A stretch of DNA of 64,000 nt from Pseudomonadota bacterium (GCA_018241525.1 JAFEDR010000009.1:992001-1056000); one strand, 5' to 3'. Positions 9,019 to 18,779 are shown, counted from the stretch's first letter. Notes: generated from the sequence alone by a model not told the origin. Numbers and translations: made by a program.

Positions 9019-11559
9019 CTATCCCGCAGCCGCCCTGGGCGCTGTGGGCCGTGCCACCGGCGCCTGCCGGGCGGAGCCTTCGTCGAGTCGGTACTTCGCG
9101 ACCATGCCGCTCAGCGCCACCACCAGCTCCTCGAGCCGCTGCGCGCGGCGGGCGTCCTCCTGGACGAGCGAGGCGTTCTGCTGGGTCATCTGGTCCATCG
9201 AGGTAATTGCCCGGTTGACCTCGTCGATGCCGGCGCTTTGCTCGCGGCTCGCATTCGCGATCTGGCCCACGCGCTCGGTCACCGCCTCGACGGCGCGAAC
9301 GATCTCCTCGAGGGATTGGCCCGAATTCTCAACGAGCCGCGCGCCGTCGACCACCTTGCCGACGCTGTCGCCGATCAGCGCCTTGATCTCCTTGGCGGCC
9401 TGCGCCGAGCGGCCGGCGAGGTTGCGGACCTCGGACGCCACCACCGCAAATCCGCGGCCCTGCTCGCCGGCGCGCGCGGCCTCGACCGCGGCGTTCAGTG
9501 CCAGCAGGTTGGTCTGGAAGGCGATCTCGTCGATCACGCCGATGATGTCGCGGATCTTCTCGCTGGCGCGGCGGATCTCGCCCATCGCCGTGACCGCGTC
9601 GCTGACGATCGCGCGGCCAGACTCCGCGCGGTTCTTCGCGGCGATGGCGAGCTCGTCCGCCTGGGCCGCCGCGTCGGCGTTCTGGCGCACGGTGGCGGTC
9701 ATCTCCTCCATCGCCGAGGCCGTTTCCTCGAGCGAGGAAGCCTGCTGTTCGGTGCGCGTGGACAGCGCCTCGTTGCCGCGCATCATGTCCTGCACGCCCT
9801 CGCTGATCTGGTGCGCCGACTCGCGAATGGTGCGCAGCACCTCGCTCGTGTTGCTGATCATCGAGTTCAGGCCGGTCGCGAGCGTCGCGTGGAACTCGGT
9901 CTTGCCGCGCGGGTCGAGGCGCCGATCGAGCGCCCCATCGAGCGCGCTGGCGACCACCTGCTTGACCTCATTTTCAACCGAGACCTCAACCGAGCGGTTG
10001 CGCCACTCGAGCACGGTGCCGAGCCGCCGGCCTCCGGCGTCTGCAACCGGGCTGACGCCGAGCACCAGCGTATGGCCGCCGAGGACGACGATCGACGACT
10101 GCGGCGCGGTCAACGCGCGCAGCGTGTCGGTCGCGAGCGCCGGCAGGCCGCGGAACATCTCGAGGCTGCCGCCCACGAGCTGCTCGCCCTTGAATGCCGG
10201 CAGGTCGCGGCGTATGTCGGCCGCCAGGGTGGCGAAAGTCGTCTTCGCCGCCTGGTTCGCGAACACGATTCGCTGATTCTCGTCGGCGACCAGCACCACG
10301 CTGCCGGCGCTGTCGAGCGCCTGGCGCACGCGTAGGCCCTCCTCGAGCGCCGCGCGGTCGGTCTCGACGCGGGTCTTCAGCGAACCTTGCATCACGGCGA
10401 GCGAGCGCAGCAGGTGGCCGATCTCGTCGTCGGCGCCGGTCGGAATAGCGTAGTCGTAGTGGCCTCGCTCGATCGCGCCGAAGGCGTCGACCGCGGTCGC
10501 TACCGAGCGCGCGATCCGGCGCGTCGAAACGACCGCCAGCAGCAGTGCCGCGAACACCATCGCAGCGACCACGCCGAAGGCGATGCGGCGCTCGCGCTGG
10601 CCCGCCGCGAGACGCTCCGCCGAGCGTGCCTCGACGGTACGCGTCAGCAGTGCGTGCAGGGCCGAGAGCTCGGTGTCGAGCTTCGCACCGTTCTCCATGA
10701 TCTCCTCGGTCGGGATCGCGACCGGGCGTCGCGTCAGGACGTTCCCGCGCAGCCAGCGCTCGTACTCGAGCAGCTGCGACTTGACGCTGGCGAGGGCCGC
10801 CGCCTCGGCAGAGACCTTGGCGTCGGCTGCGCCGCCGGGCAGCCGGGTCGACAGGTTCAGCTTCCACTCGGCGTCGTTGACGAGGCCGTGTAGGTTGGCG
10901 AGCTCGCCATTGACCTGCGCCTCCTGCTCCTGCGTGACCGCCATCATCTGCGCGGCGACAGGCGCTGCCGCGGCGCGGACGCGACCGGCCTCGACCGCGA
11001 TGCGCGGCACGCCGAGCACCGCCGCCGACTGCAGGTAGGCTTGCCCAAGATCGGAATCGCGGTCGAGGTGGTGGGACTCGGCGATCAGGCGCACTAGCTG
11101 CGTCAGCTTCTCCGAAAGCGCGTCGTGACGAGCGCCGGAGTCCTCCGGCATCAGCTTGCCCCAGCCCTTGCTGAGGCCGGTCCAGTCGGACTTGATCTCC
11201 TCCCACAGCGCCCGCTCGCGCGAACCGGCCAGGCCGTACTGCGCCTCGGCCGCGTTTTGCGCCTCGAAAGCCGCCTCGACTCGCTTCGCCGCGTCGCGGA
11301 TGCGCGGGCCGAAGTAGCTCGAGTTCGTGTCGCCGGCGAGCACGGCGGAGGTGAACGCCGCGTGCGCGGCGAGCGCGGGACCGGCCTCGTTCAGTTCGTG
11401 CACGTAGCGCAGCCCGCTGTCGGCGAGGGCGCGCTCATGGATGCTCTCGTTGAGGCCGATCGCGTACTGGGTGCCGATGAACGCGAGCGGCACGAGCAGC
11501 GCCACGACGATCAAGGCGAGTTGGTGCCTCATCTTGAGGCGAGCGCCGAATTGCAGCAT
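9019..11559 (-). CDS. Methyl-accepting chemotaxis protein, large helical sensor domain
   Basis: 846 residues from the ATG at 11559, which has AGGG nine bases upstream; a further ATG ten codons on is possible. The first transmembrane helix is at about 12-33. A long (about 290 residues) alpha-helical extracytoplasmic region follows, resembling NIT-like helical-bimodular sensors rather than a simple four-helix bundle, then a second transmembrane helix at about 325-347, a HAMP domain, a PAS-like region ([20 protein letters not shown]) and the signalling hairpin with tip [20 protein letters not shown] at about 678-700. Unlike the neighbouring receptor it ends in a Pro/Ala-rich tail without an xWxxF pentapeptide, so adaptation enzymes would have to reach it through mixed arrays. 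The ligand is not predictable. The first of the two receptor genes in transcription order. Confidence 0.92.
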   Translation of the reverse strand: MLQFGARLKMRHQLALIVVALLVPLAFIGTQYAIGLNESIHERALADSGLRYVHELNEAGPALAAHAAFTSAVLAGDTNSSYFGPRIRDAAKRVEAAFEAQNAAEAQYGLAGSRERALWEEIKSDWTGLSKGWGKLMPEDSGARHDALSEKLTQLVRLIAESHHLDRDSDLGQAYLQSAAVLGVPRIAVEAGRVRAAAAPVAAQMMAVTQEQEAQVNGELANLHGLVNDAEWKLNLSTRLPGGAADAKVSAEAAALASVKSQLLEYERWLRGNVLTRRPVAIPTEEIMENGAKLDTELSALHALLTRTVEARSAERLAAGQRERRIAFGVVAAMVFAALLLAVVSTRRIARSVATAVDAFGAIERGHYDYAIPTGADDEIGHLLRSLAVMQGSLKTRVETDRAALEEGLRVRQALDSAGSVVLVADENQRIVFANQAAKTTFATLAADIRRDLPAFKGEQLVGGSLEMFRGLPALATDTLRALTAPQSSIVVLGGHTLVLGVSPVADAGGRRLGTVLEWRNRSVEVSVENEVKQVVASALDGALDRRLDPRGKTEFHATLATGLNSMISNTSEVLRTIRESAHQISEGVQDMMRGNEALSTRTEQQASSLEETASAMEEMTATVRQNADAAAQADELAIAAKNRAESGRAIVSDAVTAMGEIRRASEKIRDIIGVIDEIAFQTNLLALNAAVEAARAGEQGRGFAVVASEVRNLAGRSAQAAKEIKALIGDSVGKVVDGARLVENSGQSLEEIVRAVEAVTERVGQIANASREQSAGIDEVNRAITSMDQMTQQNASLVQEDARRAQRLEELVVALSGMVAKYRLDEGSARQAPVARPTAPRAAAG

Positions 11560-11809
11560 CTGCAGGCCCTTGATTAGGTAAACAGCTCGTCCAACGGACC
11601 CTGTCGGCAGCCGCGGGCGAAAATGGAGCCCGGACCTGCGCCGGGCCGCCCACCGGCGCTGCCGGGATCCGGGCCGCGTGACACGGGTCACGCTTCCACG
11701 AGGCCCGCGGCCCTCGGACCTGCGGCGGACTCAAGGCCGCGTCCCGGCCGCCCGATTACCGGAGTACGACCGTCCTCCGGTCTTTTGGCACGACCCCAAG
11801 GAGCACAGC

Positions 11810-12115
11810 ATGGCGCGGGCATCGGTGGTGGCGATCGGACTTCTACTGGGCTCGATGTGGGCGACGGCCTCCCTGGCCTGCGACGTCCCGAACGAGCCGA
11901 ACGGCTTTCCCGATCCGACCAAGGCATCGGAGCCGGAAATGGTCACTGCGCAGCAGGGCGTGAAGACCTACCTGAGCGGCATGGAAGCGCGCCTGAAGTG
12001 CCTCGAGGCCGCGAAGGACACCGACAAGTACAACGACTCGGTCGCCCAGATGCAGAAGGTGGCCGGCAAGTTCAACGCCGTGGTACGCGCCTACCGAGCC
12101 CGCCAAGCCGGCTGA
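11810..12115 (+). CDS. Small secreted protein, unknown function
   Basis: 101 residues. The start at 11810 is preceded by AAGGAG with ideal spacing, which decides against the longer upstream frame. Residues 1-23 are a signal peptide (VVAIGLLLGSMWATASLA) followed directly by Cys24; a second Cys lies near residue 63, so one disulfide is possible in the periplasm. The lack of a Leu-x-Gly-type lipobox argues against a lipoprotein, although SLAC cannot be fully excluded. The mature part is largely helical (QQGVKTYLSGMEARLKCLEA) and resembles small periplasmic proteins of unknown function in proteobacteria. It is divergent from the chemoreceptor gene, and a weak GC hairpin (12124-12139) follows the stop. 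Confidence 0.75.
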   Translation: MARASVVAIGLLLGSMWATASLACDVPNEPNGFPDPTKASEPEMVTAQQGVKTYLSGMEARLKCLEAAKDTDKYNDSVAQMQKVAGKFNAVVRAYRARQAG

Positions 12116-12123
12116 CCGAATCC

Positions 12124-12139
12124 CGTCGCCGCTGCGACG
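12124..12139 (+). terminator. Weak GC hairpin after the small secreted protein gene
   Basis: CGTCGC and GCGACG form a 6-base stem around CGCT, starting 8 bases after the stop codon at 12115. There is no T tract. It may contribute to termination. Confidence 0.25.
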
Positions 12140-12303
12140 CGGGCGCCTCCCGGGCGTCCGCGTCGCGTTCGCCTGCGCGCGCCCGCCGCGTGCCGATCGC
12201 ACCCCGACCCCTGTCATCCGGAACGCCCCTGCCGCGTTAATGTCCTACGATGGCGGGTGTCGCGTGCGCGACCGACCCGTCGCCGCTGCTGGAGGCCGGG
12301 CTC

Positions 12304-12870
12304 ATGACGCATCCAGGATTCCGATCCACGCTGCTCGTCGCCGCGCTCGCCTTTGCGACCGCCGGGTGCACGACGCTGCGCGTGAAATCCGACTCGGGTT
12401 CCGAGCACGCCGCGGCGGTCTGCCACACGTACACGTGGGCAGGCCAGTTCCGCAGTGCCCGCTCGGACCAGCCGGCGATCACGAACCCATTGATCGAGAG
12501 CCGCCTGCGCGCAGCGATCGCGGCGAACCTCGAGTCGCGCGGCGTGCGGCCGGCGAGTGCCGAGGGCGGCGCCGACTGCGTCGTCGGCTACGGGATTGGC
12601 GTGCGCACCACCGTCGAGGGTGGCTATCCCGGGCCCTACGCCTGGGGCTGGGGCTGGGGTCCGGCCTGGGGTCCCGGCTGGGGCTTCGGCTACGCCGGCC
12701 CCTACGTCTTCCGCGAGGGCCTCATCGCCGTGAATCTCTACGAGGCGAAGAAGCGCGAGCCCCTCTGGCATGCGAGCGTCACGCAGAGCGTGCAGGATCT
12801 CACGGGCGCCGATGCCGAGGCGAAGATCAACGCCGCGGTCAGCGCGATCTTCGGCAAGTACCCGGGGTGA
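12304..12870 (+). CDS. DUF4136 family lipoprotein
   Basis: 188 residues from the ATG at 12304. The N-terminus is a lipoprotein signal (LLVAALAFATAGC), with the lipidated Cys at about residue 21. The pattern TYTWAGQF, then NPLIESRLRAAIAANLESRG, ADCVVGYGIGV and a terminal AVSAIFGKYP is that of DUF4136 lipoproteins of Gammaproteobacteria. A Gly/Trp/Pro-rich stretch (GWGWGPAWGPGWGFGYAGP) at about residues 115-134 is a low-complexity insertion typical of the family's variable loop. The role is unknown; it is probably anchored in the outer membrane facing the periplasm. It converges on the deaminase-like gene, 21 bases away. Confidence 0.85.
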   Translation: MTHPGFRSTLLVAALAFATAGCTTLRVKSDSGSEHAAAVCHTYTWAGQFRSARSDQPAITNPLIESRLRAAIAANLESRGVRPASAEGGADCVVGYGIGVRTTVEGGYPGPYAWGWGWGPAWGPGWGFGYAGPYVFREGLIAVNLYEAKKREPLWHASVTQSVQDLTGADAEAKINAAVSAIFGKYPG

Positions 12871-12891
12871 GCCCGCCGCCCGACGACGGTC

Positions 12892-13347
12892 TCAGGCGAC
12901 GACGTCCTCGAGGTAGTGCACCTGCACCGCGGCCTCGTACAGCATCCGCTGCGCCGAGGCGTAGAACTCGCGCTCCAGGACGTCGTCGAGCTCGGGCGCC
13001 GGGCAGGCGATCGCGCGGAATCCCGCCTGGATGATCGCGCGCGCATCCTCGGCGGCAGGAAAGTGGGTGGCGACGAGGTAGGCCCCCGCGGTGCGCACAC
13101 CCGTCCGCACGGCCTCGAAGATCAGCGCGCGCGGCGCGAGCTCCACGTAGAGATACCGCTGCGGCCGGCTCCAGCGCCGCGGATCGTCGTCGACGCCGGC
13201 CGGCAGCCGGTTGACGGCCATCAGCCGCACCTCGCCCTCGGGCGAGAGCAGCGCCGCCGCGGCCGGTGCGTGCGGGTCACGGCACTGGGCCGCCACGTGC
13301 GCCAGCAGGCGGCGATGGGTCTCGGCGAAGCGCTCGTTCAGGTCCAT
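12892..13347 (-). CDS. Cytidine/deoxycytidylate deaminase-fold protein lacking catalytic residues
   Basis: 151 residues from the ATG at 13347; the ATG at 13359 would add four residues, and neither has a strong ribosome binding site. The layout follows deoxycytidylate-deaminase-like proteins: after a Trp/Arg-rich loop comes RYLYVELAPRALIFEA, where active relatives have VEHAERNAI, and then ATHFPAAEDARAIIQAGFR, where they have FPCADCARAIIQAG. Thus the zinc-binding His, the catalytic Glu and both zinc-binding Cys residues are all replaced, while surrounding structural residues and the C-terminal helix (AAVQVHYLEDV) are kept. It is therefore probably a pseudoenzyme with a binding or regulatory role. 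The neighbour upstream is an MFS transporter on the same strand. The frame is intact, so this is not a simple pseudogene. Confidence 0.75.
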   Translation of the reverse strand: MDLNERFAETHRRLLAHVAAQCRDPHAPAAAALLSPEGEVRLMAVNRLPAGVDDDPRRWSRPQRYLYVELAPRALIFEAVRTGVRTAGAYLVATHFPAAEDARAIIQAGFRAIACPAPELDDVLEREFYASAQRMLYEAAVQVHYLEDVVA

Positions 13348-13469
13348 GGTCGCGGCCATCCGGGCAGCGGGGCCCGGGCGATCCGGGTCCGTGCCGCTCC
13401 ATCGGCCGCCGGCGGCCATACCGCATAGGGAATCGCCGGTTCCGGCGCGGGGTGGTCCCCTACGCCGCG

Positions 13470-14735
13470 CTACTCCGCGGTCGCCGCAGCCGCGGTCGCA
13501 CGTGACGCCGGGCCGGCTGGCAGCGGCTCGTCGATCGAGGCGCAGGGCTCGGGCTGCGTCGGCCGGAACGGGCCGCGCAGATCTGGCGGCACGGGCAGCC
13601 GCCGCAGCCGGCGCCAGAGGCAGTAGAGCGTCAGCGCCCCGGTCAGCGATCCGAGCGTCGCGAAATAAGCGCCGGGGCCGAACGCGCTCAGCAGCACGCC
13701 CGCGAGCAGCGGCCCGGCAATCGCGCCGAGCCCGTTCATCAGCAGCAGCGCGCTGCTGGCCTCGACCATCTGCCCGGGATCGAGCCGATCATTCACGTGT
13801 GACACGCCGAGCGAATAGATCGTGAGCACGAGCCCGCTGACGACCGCCGACAGCGACAGGAACCAGAGCGTCGGCAGCTGCGGCGCGACGACGAGCATGC
13901 CGGCCGCCAGCGTCGCGGCGGCGCACACGCCTGCCAGTACGACGCGCCGGTCCAGGCGGTCGGCGATCATGCCGATTGGATATTGCGAGACCACGCCGGC
14001 GAAGATGCTGGCTGCCATGAAGGTCGCTATGCCGGTCGTGTCGAGCCCGCTCAGGCGCGCGTACACCGGGCCGATCGAGAAGACGATCGAGGTAATCACG
14101 CCTGCAGTCGCCACCGCTCCGACCCCGAGTGGCGCCGTGCGGAAGAGGTCCGCGATCCGTACCCGACCGTGGCGCTCGACCACCGGCGCGGAGTGTGCCG
14201 ACACGACGAGCGGCACCATCGCCAGCGAGATCAGCGCCGAGACCAGCATGAACGGTCCGGCCGAGCGAGGATCCCACAGCGTCAGCAGGAACTGCGCCGA
14301 CCCCAGCCCGACGTACAGCACGACCATATAGATCGCGAACAGGCGCGAGCGGTTCTCCGGCAGCGCACGCTCGTTGAGCCAGCTCTCGGCGACCACGTAG
14401 ATGCCGGCGAAGCACAGCCCCGACAGGAGCCGCATCGCGCCCCACGACCACGGGTTCACCGAGATCGCCTGGAACAGCGTCGCCGCGGAAGCCACCGCGG
14501 CGAAGGCGGCGAATACGCGGATGTGGCCGACGCTGCGCACGAGGCGCGGGGCGAGCATCGTGCCGAACAGGTAGCCGACGTAGTAACACGACATCACGAC
14601 GCCGATCGTCTGCGCCGCAAATTGCTCCTGGGTTGCGCGCACGCCGAGCAGGGTGCTCTGCAGGCCGGCACCCAGCATCAGCACACCCATGCCGAGCAGC
14701 AGCGGCCAGGCGGATCCAATGGCGGCGAGCGGCAT
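13470..14735 (-). CDS. MFS transporter (YcaD-like)
   Basis: 421 residues with about 12 hydrophobic membrane segments in two halves separated by a central cytoplasmic loop (VVERHGRVRIADLFRTAP, about 195-215). The first-half loop motif after transmembrane helix 2 reads YYVGYLFGTMLAPRLVRSVGHIRVF, and helix 5 contains GLCFAGIYVVAESWLNE, a signature of the YcaD/MFS subgroup. In the second half GMIADRLDRRVVL is the canonical MFS loop. The C-terminal tail (about 45 residues) is Pro/Ala-rich and soluble. The substrate is not predictable; efflux of a small molecule is likely for this subgroup. The stop lies 111 bases before the deaminase-like gene. Confidence 0.88.
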   Translation of the reverse strand: MPLAAIGSAWPLLLGMGVLMLGAGLQSTLLGVRATQEQFAAQTIGVVMSCYYVGYLFGTMLAPRLVRSVGHIRVFAAFAAVASAATLFQAISVNPWSWGAMRLLSGLCFAGIYVVAESWLNERALPENRSRLFAIYMVVLYVGLGSAQFLLTLWDPRSAGPFMLVSALISLAMVPLVVSAHSAPVVERHGRVRIADLFRTAPLGVGAVATAGVITSIVFSIGPVYARLSGLDTTGIATFMAASIFAGVVSQYPIGMIADRLDRRVVLAGVCAAATLAAGMLVVAPQLPTLWFLSLSAVVSGLVLTIYSLGVSHVNDRLDPGQMVEASSALLLMNGLGAIAGPLLAGVLLSAFGPGAYFATLGSLTGALTLYCLWRRLRRLPVPPDLRGPFRPTQPEPCASIDEPLPAGPASRATAAAATAE

Positions 14736-14863
14736 ACGGCGTCATCCGGTGACCGGCGGCAGGGGCCGGCATTCTATACCGGCGTGTCGGCGCCGCGCGG
14801 TGCGCACCGCGGCGCATGGCCCGATCGAAAAACGAGATCGCCTCCGGCCCGGCCGGGCAGGCG

Positions 14864-15439
14864 TCACGGGTCGGCGAGCGCCTCGACCTGGATGCGCAGC
14901 GTCACGTCCATCTTGAAGCCCCAGTCCTTGCCGGCCGCGAGGCCGTAATCGCTGCGGTCGAATACCGCATAGGCATCCGCCCCGCAGTACTCGCGCTTCA
15001 GCATCGGGTGCGGGATGCAGCGGAAGCTGTTGAGCTTGAGGTCGAGCGGATGCGTCGCGCCGTGCAGCGTGAGCTTGCCGGTGACGCGCGTCGGCGAGCC
15101 GTTGACGAAGTCGGTCAGCGTTCCCTGATAGGTCGCGGTCGGAAAGTGGTCGACGTCGAAGAACTGATCGCCGCGGGCCCACTTGTTCAGGTCCTCGAGA
15201 CCGAAGTCGACGCTGCGAAGGTCGATTGCGACCTCGACCGTGCCGGTGCCAGCCGCGCGGTCGACGACGGCGCTGCCCTTCGAGGCGTCCATCTTGCCGC
15301 GCCAGACCGAGATGCCGAGGTGGTCAGCCTCGAAGCTCGGGAACGTGTGGGCGGGATCGAGCGTGTAGGCCGTCCCACCGGCGAGCGCCACGGCGGGCGC
15401 GAGAATCAGGGCGGCGAGCAGCAAGTAGGTTCTGTGCAT
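14864..15439 (-). CDS. YceI family periplasmic polyisoprenoid-binding-like protein
   Basis: 191 residues from the ATG at 15439, which follows GAGGAGG. The signal peptide (LLLAALILAPAVALA) is cleaved near residue 20. The mature part begins GTAYTLDPAHTFPSFEADHLG, the typical YceI opening, and continues with SVWRGKMDASKGSAVVD, VEVAIDLRSVDFG and FFDVDHFPTATYQG. These lipocalin-like barrels bind long isoprenoid chains such as polyprenols or ubiquinone precursors and are often induced by base or osmotic stress. Two Cys residues (FRCIPHPMLKREYC) may form a disulfide. A single-gene unit, with 247 bases to the next gene upstream. Confidence 0.93.
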   Translation of the reverse strand: MHRTYLLLAALILAPAVALAGGTAYTLDPAHTFPSFEADHLGISVWRGKMDASKGSAVVDRAAGTGTVEVAIDLRSVDFGLEDLNKWARGDQFFDVDHFPTATYQGTLTDFVNGSPTRVTGKLTLHGATHPLDLKLNSFRCIPHPMLKREYCGADAYAVFDRSDYGLAAGKDWGFKMDVTLRIQVEALADP

Positions 15440-15686
15440 GGCATCCGGCCTCCTCGCCGGCATCGGTGTTGGCGGGGCGCCTCGCCCCGTCCGGTACGGA
15501 TCATCGCCGAACGCATCGATCCTTCCGATCCCACGACGAGCGAGGAATGCCGGAATCGACACGACGTCGCTCCGCTCGCGGCAGGCGCTGCGTCCGTACT
15601 CTGAAAAACGGGGACTGCGCGGTGCGCGATGATCCGACCGCCCGTTGCCAAGCAAGCCGCTGATTGCACGGACATTGGCGGCTCGC

Positions 15687-16058
15687 TCAGAACAGCCGGC
15701 CGCCGTTCGGGACCGTGCGATCCGGCGCGAACAGCACGACCGCGCCCTGCTCATCCGGAAAGCCGAGCGTCAGGACCTCCGAGCGGAACGGCCCGATCTG
15801 GCGCGGCGGGAAGTTCACCACCGCCGCCACCTGCCGGCCGACGAGCGACTCCGGACGGTAGTGCTCGGTAATCTGGGCGCTGGAACGCTTCTGGCCGATC
15901 GTCGGCCCGAAGTCGATCGTCAGCCGGTAGGCGGGCTTGCGCGCCTCCGGAAACGGCTCCGCCGCGACGATCGTGCCGACGCGGACGTCGACGGCCAGGA
16001 AGGACGCGAATTCGATGGTCGGCGCGGCGGGCGATAGCGGGTCGTGACTGAGATGCAT
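15687..16058 (-). CDS. csaA: CsaA-type tRNA-binding/export-related chaperone
   Basis: 123 residues from the ATG at 16058, preceded by AGAGG. The core reads [21 protein letters not shown], then [20 protein letters not shown] and [20 protein letters not shown], the hallmark of the CsaA/MetRS C-terminal OB-fold family. In Bacillus CsaA suppresses secA defects and binds export substrates; in other bacteria the fold binds the tRNA anticodon region. The length is slightly above the usual 110 because of a short N-terminal extension. It is divergent from the Spy-like periplasmic gene. Assignment to the family is secure; the physiological role is not. Confidence 0.9.
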   Translation of the reverse strand: MHLSHDPLSPAAPTIEFASFLAVDVRVGTIVAAEPFPEARKPAYRLTIDFGPTIGQKRSSAQITEHYRPESLVGRQVAAVVNFPPRQIGPFRSEVLTLGFPDEQGAVVLFAPDRTVPNGGRLF

Positions 16059-16254
16059 CTCGGCCTCTGGGCACGGGGGACGGCGCATTGTCGCGCATCC
16101 CGGCCGGTCGGGCGCCCCCAGGACGCCACGCCCACGGAGTTGGCGAAATCCTCCATAGAGCTTTGCAAAACCCTGACGTACGCGCCCGGGGCCGGCGCGC
16201 ATACTTTCGTCGTGCCGGCGAGGGTCGCCGGTTCCGACGCCAGAGGATTTCGCC

Positions 16255-16848
16255 ATGACCTCGATCACGACGCTTCGTCCCCTGCTGCTCGCCTCGCTGC
16301 TCAGTCTCGCGGCGCCCCTGACGGCGTTCGCCGACGGACCGGGGGCACCCCCGGCTGAGCACGGCATGGACGGCCACGGCCCGGACCACGGCATGGGCGA
16401 ATGCCCGATGCACGGCGGCGACGTCCACCCGGGCATGATGGGTGGCGGGATGATGCACGGCCACGGTCCGTTTGACGGCGAGGACGGCATGCCGCCGATG
16501 CTGCACCGCTTGCACCTCACCGAGGCCCAGCAGGACAAGATCTTCAACATCCTGCATGCCCAGGCGCCGCAGGCACGCGAGCTGCGCAAGGCTGAGCGCG
16601 CGGCGCACCGCGGCCTGCACGAGCTGATGATGTCCGGTGCCTATGACGACGCGAAGGCGAAGAAGCTTGCTGAACAGCTCGGCAAGGCGGAAGCGGACGC
16701 GACGCTGCTGCACGCGCGCACGCACCATCAGGTGCTCGACGTGCTGACCCCGGAGCAGCGCGAGGTGCTCGTGCGGCACGGCGCTCACCATGACGGCGAG
16801 CCGGGCGACCGCCACCCGGACGACCACGGCGACGGCCCGCGCCAGTAA
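16255..16848 (+). CDS. His/Met-rich Spy/CpxP-like periplasmic protein
   Basis: 197 residues. A signal peptide (residues 1-26, ending TAFA) precedes a His/Met/Gly-rich segment at about 30-80, including [13 protein letters not shown], then a helical domain with two LTxxQ motifs, LTEAQQ at about 88 and LTPEQRE at about 164, the signature of the Spy/CpxP family. The C-terminal tail is again His/Asp-rich ([14 protein letters not shown]). Spy-family proteins are periplasmic chaperones or stress sensors; the His/Met-rich stretches strongly suggest copper, zinc or similar metal binding. A GC hairpin follows 10 bases after the stop. No metal-response regulator is adjacent, so metal control is an inference. 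Confidence 0.85.
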   Translation: MTSITTLRPLLLASLLSLAAPLTAFADGPGAPPAEHGMDGHGPDHGMGECPMHGGDVHPGMMGGGMMHGHGPFDGEDGMPPMLHRLHLTEAQQDKIFNILHAQAPQARELRKAERAAHRGLHELMMSGAYDDAKAKKLAEQLGKAEADATLLHARTHHQVLDVLTPEQREVLVRHGAHHDGEPGDRHPDDHGDGPRQ

Positions 16849-16858
16849 CCTCTCCCGC

Positions 16859-16881
16859 GCGGCCCGGCGTCGCCGGGCCGC
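16859..16881 (+). terminator. Stem-loop after the Spy-like gene
   Basis: A perfect 10-base stem, GCGGCCCGGC paired with GCCGGGCCGC around the loop GTC, starts 10 bases after the stop codon. There is no T tract, as is common in GC-rich genomes, so rho-independent termination is plausible but unproven. Confidence 0.55.
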
Positions 16882-17069
16882 CGCCCAGCAGCGGTGGCAC
16901 CGGCGCCAGCACGACGGCCTGAGCTGCGGGTTCCGGGTCGGCCGTCCCTGCGCGGGCACGGCCTGTCAAGCTCGCGCCATGCGCTCGACTTCCTTTATCG
17001 TGTGGGCATCAAGGGTCCGGCGCCCCGACCCGGCGAGTCGCCGCCCGCTTCACACGAGGGGCAAGGTCC

Positions 17070-18740
17070 ATGGTTGATCGATACGCGCACCCCGCGCGCT
17101 GGCTCACGACGGGCATCCTGCTGCTGAGCGTGTTGGTCGCGCGTGCCGGAGCCGAAACCGGACCGGTGGACGTCGCCGCCGAGGTGGCGAAATTCCGCGA
17201 GGTCCACATGCGCTTCGACGCCACGGCACTCACGCCGCGGCAGCGCGCGATGGTGACGAAGCTTGCCGAGGCAACCCGTCTGCTCGACGAGCTCTACTGG
17301 GAGCAGGCCGACCCGGTCGGGCTCAGGCTTTACCGCTCGCTGGCGGCGAGCAAGACCGCCGCCGATGCAAACCTGCGGCGGCTGGTGCGGATCATGGGCG
17401 GGCGCTACGACCTGATCGCCGAGTTTGCGCCGTTCGGCGGCGCAGGCCCGAAGCCGCCGGGCAACGCGCTCTACCCGCCGGACCTCACGCGCGAGGAGAT
17501 CGACGGCTACCTCGCGCACCACCCCGAGCGCCGCGGCGCGATCTTCGACCCGCTGACGGTCGTGCGCCGCGACGGCAAGGAGCTCGTCGCCGTTCCGTAC
17601 CACGTCGCGTACGCGCGCTGGCTGGCGCCGATGGCGGAGGCGCTGCGTGCCGCGGCGGCGCTCTCCGACGACGCCGCGTTCGCGCGCTACCTGCGGTTGC
17701 GCGCGGACGCCCTGCTCTCCGATGACTATTTCGCGAGCGACATCGCCTGGCTAGAGCTCGAGCGGCCGCCGGTCGACCTGATCTTCGCACCGTACGAGAC
17801 CTATTTCGATGGCCTGCTCGGGGTCAAGGCATCCTACGGTGCGGCCATCCTGATCCGCGACGACGTCGAGAGCCGCAAGGTCGAGGCGTACCAGGAGTTC
17901 GTGCCGCAGATCCAGGACGCGCTGCCGCTGCCCGCCGAAGACCGCCCGTCGAAGCACGGTCACGTCTCGCCGATGGAGGTGATGGACACGCCGCTGCGCG
18001 GTGGCGACCTGCGCCACGGCTATCAGGCGGTGGCGGACAACCTGCCGAACGACCCGCGGGTGCACGAGCAGAAGGGTTCGAAGAAGCTGTTCTTCAAGAA
18101 CTTCATGGATGCGCGCGTCAACGAGGTGATTCTGCCGCTGGCGCGCCGGCTGCTCGATCCGGCGCAGACGCTGCTCGCGACGGCGGACGGCTACCTGACG
18201 ACCACCGTGATGCACGAGATCGCGCACGAGCTGGGGCCGCTGTTCTCGCGGACCCGCGAGGGCAAGCGCGACATCCGCGAGGCGATCGGCCCGGAGTTCA
18301 GCGCCCTCGAGGAGGCCAAGGCGGACATCGTCGGCCTCTACGGCCTCGCCTGGCTCGCCGACCACGGTCACTACCCGGCTGCGAAGCTCGACGAGTGCTA
18401 CGTGTCGGAAATCGCCGGCATCTTCCGCACGGTGCGCTTCGGGGTCGCCGAGGCGCACGGCCGCGGCGAGATCATGGAGTTCAACTACTTCAGCGAGCGC
18501 GGCGCAGTGCACCTCGATGCCGCGAGCGGCCGTTACCGGGTCGACACGGCGTCGATGCGCGGCGCGGTCGCGAGCCTTGCGCGCGAGCTCCTCGAGCAGG
18601 AGGCGAGCGGTGATCGCGAACGCGTCCATCGCTGGTTCGAGAAGTACGGCAGCATGCCGGCGCCGCTCGCCGCGGCGCTCGCCAAGACCGGCGACGTGCC
18701 GGTCGACGTCGACCCGTCATCGGACTTCCCGGAACTCTGA
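17070..18740 (+). CDS. Exported M49 (dipeptidyl-peptidase III-like) zinc metallopeptidase
   Basis: 556 residues. A signal peptide at about 11-28 (TTGILLLSVLVARAGA) suggests export. The zinc motif is MHEIAHELGPLF at about 381, and the third ligand lies in ALEEAKADIVGLYGLAWL at about 412-430. This spacing and the EEAKAD motif match the bacterial and plant M49 branch (HExxH with EExxAD) rather than the classical HELLGH of eukaryotic DPP III. The upstream region (AVPYHVAYARWLAPMAEAL, later FAPYETYFDGLLG) also matches that branch. It should hydrolyse small peptides or act as a related hydrolase outside the cytoplasm. Single-gene unit followed by a long hairpin. Confidence 0.85.
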   Translation: MVDRYAHPARWLTTGILLLSVLVARAGAETGPVDVAAEVAKFREVHMRFDATALTPRQRAMVTKLAEATRLLDELYWEQADPVGLRLYRSLAASKTAADANLRRLVRIMGGRYDLIAEFAPFGGAGPKPPGNALYPPDLTREEIDGYLAHHPERRGAIFDPLTVVRRDGKELVAVPYHVAYARWLAPMAEALRAAAALSDDAAFARYLRLRADALLSDDYFASDIAWLELERPPVDLIFAPYETYFDGLLGVKASYGAAILIRDDVESRKVEAYQEFVPQIQDALPLPAEDRPSKHGHVSPMEVMDTPLRGGDLRHGYQAVADNLPNDPRVHEQKGSKKLFFKNFMDARVNEVILPLARRLLDPAQTLLATADGYLTTTVMHEIAHELGPLFSRTREGKRDIREAIGPEFSALEEAKADIVGLYGLAWLADHGHYPAAKLDECYVSEIAGIFRTVRFGVAEAHGRGEIMEFNYFSERGAVHLDAASGRYRVDTASMRGAVASLARELLEQEASGDRERVHRWFEKYGSMPAPLAAALAKTGDVPVDVDPSSDFPEL

Positions 18741-18779
18741 TCGCCGGCGCGCGCGGCCTGCCGGCCGCGCGCCCGGCGA
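18741..18779 (+). terminator. Long two-part stem-loop after the M49 peptidase gene
   Basis: An inner stem GCGCGCGGCC/GGCCGCGCGC around TGCC (18749-18772) is extended by an outer stem TCGCCGG/CCGGCGA, with one unpaired C at 18748. It begins directly after the stop codon. It has no T tract but a very stable structure. Confidence 0.6.

Noticed and set aside
15751..16959. A 402-codon minus-strand frame covering the csaA and Spy-like region
   Set aside because: It crosses csaA in another frame and runs antisense to the Spy-like gene; no domain or ribosome site supports it.
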